Source: Theobroma cacao (taxonomy: Eukaryota > Streptophyta > Magnoliopsida > Malvales > Malvaceae). Taken from it: a stretch of 64,000 nt of DNA. The notes below the pieces were generated by a model, which did not search any database, was not told where the DNA came from, and was given only the letters and a program-made list of their open reading frames with translations. Shown here piece by piece: positions 59,355 through 64,000 of this stretch. The stretch lies in the NCBI RefSeq assembly GCF_000208745.1, contig NC_030854.1, forward strand, positions 21,290,445 through 21,354,444. Reading direction: 5' to 3'. Numbering within the stretch: position 1 is the first letter of the stretch; each line of letters starts with the position of its first letter. The position numbers and the translations under genes are program-made.

Positions 59355-59638
59355 TTTTAGGAGAACACATTTTGTATGGAAGAACGTGCTTGTTATGGGA
59401 AAAACATATCCACTATATGGAGAACATCTTATGGGAATAGCACCTTGAAGAACGACTTATTGGCCATTATGAGAAGAGCATGTAATTGGATAGTGTTTTT
59501 AAGAGAACACATTTTGTATGGAACAATGTGATTGTTATAGGAAGAGCACATTCATTATGGGAAGAATGGCTTATAGGAAAAGCAACTTAAAGAACAACCT
59601 ATTAGATATTATGGGAAGAACAAGTAATTGGATAGTGC
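59355..59638 (+). repeat. 142-bp tandem repeat, two copies
   Basis: GAGAACACATTTTGTATGGA recurs at 59361 and 59503. The two 142-bp units each end in GTAATTGGATAGTG. They differ at many positions, so the duplication is not recent. It lies directly upstream of the inferred Copia LTR start. Confidence 0.85.
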
Positions 59639-59641
59639 TTG

Positions 59642-61286
59642 TGTTAACCTTGATTTATATCATGTTTTGATTTGACAAAAATCATATGTTTTCTTGAACT
59701 TATTGTCAAGTATTTGAAATTATCTCAAATATATTTTTAATCCCCTAAGGTTACATATTTGTTTGGAAAGCCATGCATCTTTAGAAAACACCTTATAAGA
59801 TTTCAAACAATACATTTTCAACTAAGAAATCAAGAATGAACATGCCTCGAAATGTTTATTTAAATATAGGTACAAGGCAAAGAGGAAGTTGTTGGAGAGA
59901 AGTATCAAAAAGCTAAGGAAACCTTAAGAAACAGGCTAAGAGTCGATCCTAGAGAAGCTTAAGTTGATTTGAAAGTTGGAAAAGTGGGAAACATGAAGAT
60001 TATACAGTCATAGTTGACTATAGAGGAAGCATAGTCGACCTTAACAAGTCAAAAGCAAGAAAAAGTAAAGATTACATAACCATAGTCGACTATACAGGAG
60101 GTATGGTCGACCTTGACAAGTCAAAAGCCAAAGGAAGTCAACTTTAAATAGACACAGTTGATTATAAGAGAGGCATAATCGACTATAGAAGGCCAGATTT
60201 GAAAAATGCACTTTTTCTAGAAGTTGATTGATTAAAGGAAGTCTATACTCGACTATAGAAACCTTAATTGAGAAATTTAAAGAACATTGCCAACCCTAAG
60301 AGCGTTGTAGTCGACATTCAAGTTCCAGCAATGGCTATATTTGATTCAAACTTGTGTCCAATGGCTCCAAACCTTGCCCTAACTATAAATAGACACATTT
60401 GAGCCATTTTGAAGTAGAAAAGACCTGAACCAGAGTTTCAAACCCTAGAGAGACTACTCACAAGCTCATATTCATTCTCTAGCATTTTTTTAGTCTTTCA
60501 TCAATCTTTCAAAGTTGAATCCTTGCTTCAATCCAGTTGAAATTTCTTCTTTCATTACACCCAAGCTAAAATCTCTAGCATCCAGCCTTTATGAGGCAGA
60601 TTTTTGCTATTACTCCTTTGTACACATATCTTGTAAAGGTTATAGCTTAACCTTGAAAGCTATCTTGTAAGGGTTATCGCTTCTCATTTATAAAGCAAGA
60701 ATCCTTTGTGGATTGTGTGGGTTACAACTTCATCCCATGAAAAAGAAAAAAGCCCTTTGTGGGTTGTGTAGGGGTCATTTCTTGATCCCATAAAAAGCCG
60801 TTGTAAGGGTTATCGTTTCATTCTATGAAAAGAAAAAATCTCTTTGTGGATTGTGTGAGGGTCATTGCTTCCCATTAAAAGTAAGTATTCTTGATAGTGG
60901 AGTGAAATTCCTTGGTTACCAAGAGAGTGGATGTAAGCATCGAAAAAATCAAATCACTATAAATCGCTTATGTCTCTCTTTAGTTTCCACATTATTATTT
61001 ATTGCTTATACCTAGGAAAATAGATTTATGTTGATTTATTGTTTTTCTCTTAGGAAAATACTTTTGCTTTATCTTTCATAGCTAGCATTTTTTTCAAGAA
61101 AAATATTTTACCTTGATTCATTATTTTTATACTTAGTGATTTACTGTTGGAAATTTGTTTATGATATTAGAAAATATTTTTGGCTGAAAAAGATTTGATA
61201 TTTAATACATACATTTTGAAATAAGTTTTTAATATATCAATTCACCCCCTCTTGATATATTGTTTAGTGAGACTTTTACACTAACA
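59642..61286 (+). mobile_element. 5' LTR of a Ty1/Copia element, plus orientation
   Basis: Ends TTACACTAACA at 61286, directly before a primer site. TATA-like CTATAAATAGACAC is at about 60382. U5 carries AGTGGATGTAAGCATCG-AAAAAATCAAATC-ACTATAAATC (60930-60965) and AATTCACCCCCTCTTGATAT (61240). 60640-60880 has three CTTTGTGGATTGTGTG-like repeats. The start is put at TGTTAACC (59642) by analogy and is less sure. Confidence 0.6.
60008..60200 (+). repeat. 74-bp tandem repeat with ATAGTCGACTAT palindromes, about 2.5 copies, inside the Copia LTR
   Basis: Units begin with ATAGTTGACTAT (60011), ATAGTCGACTAT (60082) and CAGTTGATTATA (60155). Each is followed about 20 bp later by CATAGTCGACC or a variant, and the first two by AAGTCAAAAGC. 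The 12-mer at 60082 is a perfect palindrome. Confidence 0.75.
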
Positions 61287-61300
61287 ATTGATACTAGAGC
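61287..61300 (+). other. primer-binding site, initiator-Met tRNA type (decayed)
   Basis: ATTGATACTAGAGC abuts the LTR end and differs from ATTGGTATCAGAGC by a few substitutions. Confidence 0.7.
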
Positions 61301-61366
61301 TTAGTCTTAATTTTGTAGGTCTAACTGCATTTAAGAGATCCTTTGTAAAAACTCAATTCGACTAAA

Positions 61367-62292
61367 ATGGAAGTGATGACTATCATACTTAGTGAAAGGC
61401 AATAAATCCAAAGACCACCTCTCTTTGTAGGTAATAATTATCTTTATTGGAAAAAAGGGAATGGAAATGTTTATTCAATCTATAGATTTGGATGTGTGGA
61501 ATGTGATATTAGAAGGCCCTAATGTTCCATATAAGTTAGTAGAAAGAAAATTAGTGATTAAACCTAGAGATGAGTGGAGTGCTAGAGATAAGAAACTAGT
61601 TCAAACAAATTGTAAGTCATATAATAGTCTTCTTTAGGCCTTGAGTGTTAGTGAATATAACAAAGTCTCTATGTGTGAAAATGCTAAGCAAATTTGAGAT
61701 ACTTTAAATACTACATATGAAGGAACTAACCAAGTTAAGGAATCCAAAATTGGGTTGCTTATCCATGATTATGAACTTTTTAAAATGAGAGAGGGTGAAT
61801 CAATAAGTGAGATGTTTGAAAGGTTTACAAACATTATAAAAAGTATGAAAGCTCTAGGAAAAAACTTCCCAAATGCCCAACTTGTGAAGAAAATTCTTTA
61901 TACCCTACCAAAATGTTGGAGACCCAAAGTAATGGCTATAAAAGAAGTTAGGAACCTCAACAACTTTGAGTTAAAAGAATTGATAGGATCCCTACTCATT
62001 TATGAAAAGACACTTGAACATGAAAATGAGAAAGAGGAACCTAGGAAAAAAGTCAAACAAAAGAAAGTTGCCTTTAAATCCATAGATAAGAAAGATGAAA
62101 GAGTCATACAAATTGATAGTGAGAGTGAGGAAGACATAGCTATGCTAGCTAGAAAATTCGATAAGTTCATGATCAAAAGCTATAAAAATAGAAAACCTAC
62201 AAAAAGAGATGCATATAAAGTAGAACATTTAAATGATCATTTGACATGCCATGATTACAAAAACCTAAAGACACCAAATATGAGTACCCAAG
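61367..62292 (+). pseudogene. Ty1/Copia gag remnant, cut by a gypsy insertion
   Basis: ATG at 61367 opens a UBN2-type gag, broken by a stop at 61403 and by others near 61636 and 61696. A 170-codon stretch from 61755 is open: FKMREGESISEMFERFTNII, ALGKNFPNAQLVKKILYTLP, NFELKELIGSLLIYE, then lysine-rich and acidic segments. It reaches what looks like a decayed zinc knuckle (HLTCHDYKN) at 62240-62275. At 62293 the sequence changes into the LTR of another element. The pol region, if it exists, lies beyond the window. Confidence 0.8.
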
Positions 62293-63726
62293 TGTCAGTT
62301 AAAATCCTACTACGTAACTATACGTATCGAATAGATAGTATATTAGCAAGCAGGGTATCGATCCCACAGGGAATTGATCTAAAACTTTACTAATTACTAA
62401 AATTAGAACAATTCAATCTTATCCAAACAATCAAATTTATTAATTAACTAAAACTAATTAACTAAAATTAAAACCAACAAGAAAAATCGAAGTAATAATA
62501 ACTTGAGAAAATATCAAATCAAATAAGCCTAGGATCACAATATCCCTCACACTTCATCTAAATCTTACCTCTCTTACTTAACTTATTTCAATGGGTTGAA
62601 TTGCTAACCTAGAGTCCTAAATTATTTATAAGGATCTTTCGACTCAACCTAGAAAAATATCTATTTTAACCAAAACACTATATCCCTATGTGATTTGAAA
62701 TTAAAGCAGATTTATTAAGTTCAGGCTCTAATCTGGCTACATACGGCCTATAGGTATATCCCTATCCTATAGGCAAATCAATTAATTTGATCATATGCTA
62801 TCCCAATTTTAGTCTACTCTAAACTCCCTTTCCCAAGTTTGTTTAGGTTCCTAGATCAATTTAATTGGTGATCAGACAATTAAAAGCAGTAAGAACAATT
62901 GGAATAAACAATTCATATCTCATTAAAATAAGTAAGAAAGAGATTTAAAAATTTAGACTACATGTGAGTTTAATTGCAATCCTAGAAAAAGAAAATTTAG
63001 CCACTCATAATTGCAAAAACAAATAACATTATAATAAATTTAACCATTGAAAGTAACAAGAAAATTAAAAGCTAAGGAAGAACACAAAACAATTATTGTC
63101 GACTTGATCTCTAAGTTTCAGCTCAACTTCTAGTTTCTTGAATCTCTCAAAGGTTATCTCTAATGTTGTTAAACATATCCTATTTATACTAATAGACTTA
63201 ACCTAAAGTTCCTTCAGCTGACCTAGGGTTTAATTGGGCTTAAAAGTGTAGTGAAAGGCCCAAAAATCAATTATCAGTCTTTACAAATTTCCATTCCCGG
63301 CACAGTACATCCAGCCATTTTACGACACAATTTTTTCTATCTTCGAGGCAGAACTGGGCAAAGTGATCCTCATGAAAGTTGTATCTCTGTCTCTTATCTT
63401 TCCACTGGTTTAAGAATCGCATCATTTGGAGTTCTGTAACTTGAGATATGGCCAAAATACTGAAGTATATGCAAGCAGATTTTGGGTCTGTCTACACCTT
63501 ACTTTCCAAAATTAACCCAATCACCTTTAATCCTACAAAAGAAATAAAAACCAATAAATAATAGCCAAATTAACAAGAAAAACATAAAATTAAAATAACT
63601 AACTTAAAGTACCCTAATTATAAAAACTACTAAAAATAAATAAAATAACAATTGAAAATTGAGGACTTAGTTAATATTTAATAACAAAATTAGAGTAAAA
63701 TAATTCTATAAAATAGAATTATCACA
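62293..63726 (-). mobile_element. 3' LTR of an Athila/TAT-like Ty3/gypsy element, minus orientation, about 1434 bp
   Basis: On the minus strand the LTR starts TGTGATAATTC (63726), directly after an AAGTTTGGGGG polypurine tract, and ends AACTGACA (62293). It carries TCAATTCCCTGTGGGATCGA near its end (about 62375-62348), a block shared with the LTR at 930-1020. A minus-strand TATA-like ATAAATAGGAT is near 63180. The element's internal part lies to the right, outside the window. The apparent 61-62-codon frames inside are accidental. Confidence 0.65.
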
Positions 63727-64000
63727 CCCCCAAACTTAAGATTTTGCTAGTCCTCGAGCAAAAGAAAATCACAAAAGAAAACTGAACATAAAAAAATGCT
63801 TGAACAAGAGATAGAAATACCAAATAATGATTTCCCAATTTTTTCCTCAGAAATTAACTCAAATTCCAACTTCAGGTAATATACAACTAATCCTTAAATT
63901 CATGCATCAATTCAAGTGAAAATTTATTTTTCGAATGGACTTCCGTGTATGTGTGAATGTTCTCTTAGAAAGAATATCATGCAATTCAAATCAATTTATG
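63727..64000 (-). mobile_element. 3' internal end and polypurine tract of the gypsy element
   Basis: On the minus strand GACTAGCAAAATCTTAAGTT followed by TGGGGG (63750-63727) is the phrase commonly seen just before the 3' LTR of tRNA-Asp-primed plant gypsy elements. The rest, to the window edge, is non-coding as far as visible. Confidence 0.6.

Noticed and set aside
1..64000. tRNA, rRNA or organellar insertions
   Set aside because: No cloverleaf-like A/B-box pair with folding arms, rRNA core or plastid gene segment was recognised by eye; a tRNAscan and organelle BLAST would settle it.

Overview
This window is nuclear DNA of a flowering plant, almost certainly a eudicot. It has long AT-rich spacers, spliced genes with GT-AG introns, nested LTR retrotransposons, a chloroplast-targeted DUF309 protein, a plant-type F-box protein, a receptor-like protein (RLP) and PQ-loop transporters. 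Several retroelement ends look like families I associate with Malvales, but that is only an impression. No complete prokaryotic, organellar or viral unit was seen.

Layout. 1-12.3 kb is a retrotransposon graveyard. It holds the end of a Ty3/gypsy-like LTR, a minus-strand element primed by tRNA-Asp, a 3.1-kb solo LTR (2277-5391) flanked by CAATA, a minus-strand Copia gag remnant with its LTR, and a second LTR in the opposite direction. 12.5-13.7 kb is a truncated pseudogene (copy A) of a PQ-loop transporter, followed by a small repeat array and a foldback MITE. 15.2-24.7 kb holds a small unrecognised ORF and an RLP gene split by a near-complete 4748-bp Ty1/Copia element (17062-21809). 26.3-46.4 kb carries two tandem PQ-loop genes (copies B and C) of the vacuolar amino-acid exporter type. 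Each has 12 exons that join into an open frame (400 and 388 codons). 49.6-56.1 kb holds two intact minus-strand genes: DUF309 (3 exons, 254 aa) and an F-box protein (5 exons, 395 aa). 58.6-64 kb is again mobile DNA: a hAT relative of the element in copy B, a Copia LTR with decayed gag, and a gypsy 3' LTR inserted in that gag.

The genes do not form a pathway. What stands out is how well the local history can be read. The three PQ-loop copies act as internal references for one another, so insertions (hAT with an 8-bp target duplication, a poly-T retroposon), short-homology deletions, lost start and splice signals, and a LINE fragment older than the duplication can all be placed in order. I did not find a convincing new multi-gene system. 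The best leads are this PQ-loop tandem family, the RLP/Copia split gene, the U5-outward LTR pair and an unexplained nested inverted repeat at 47.0-47.1 kb.
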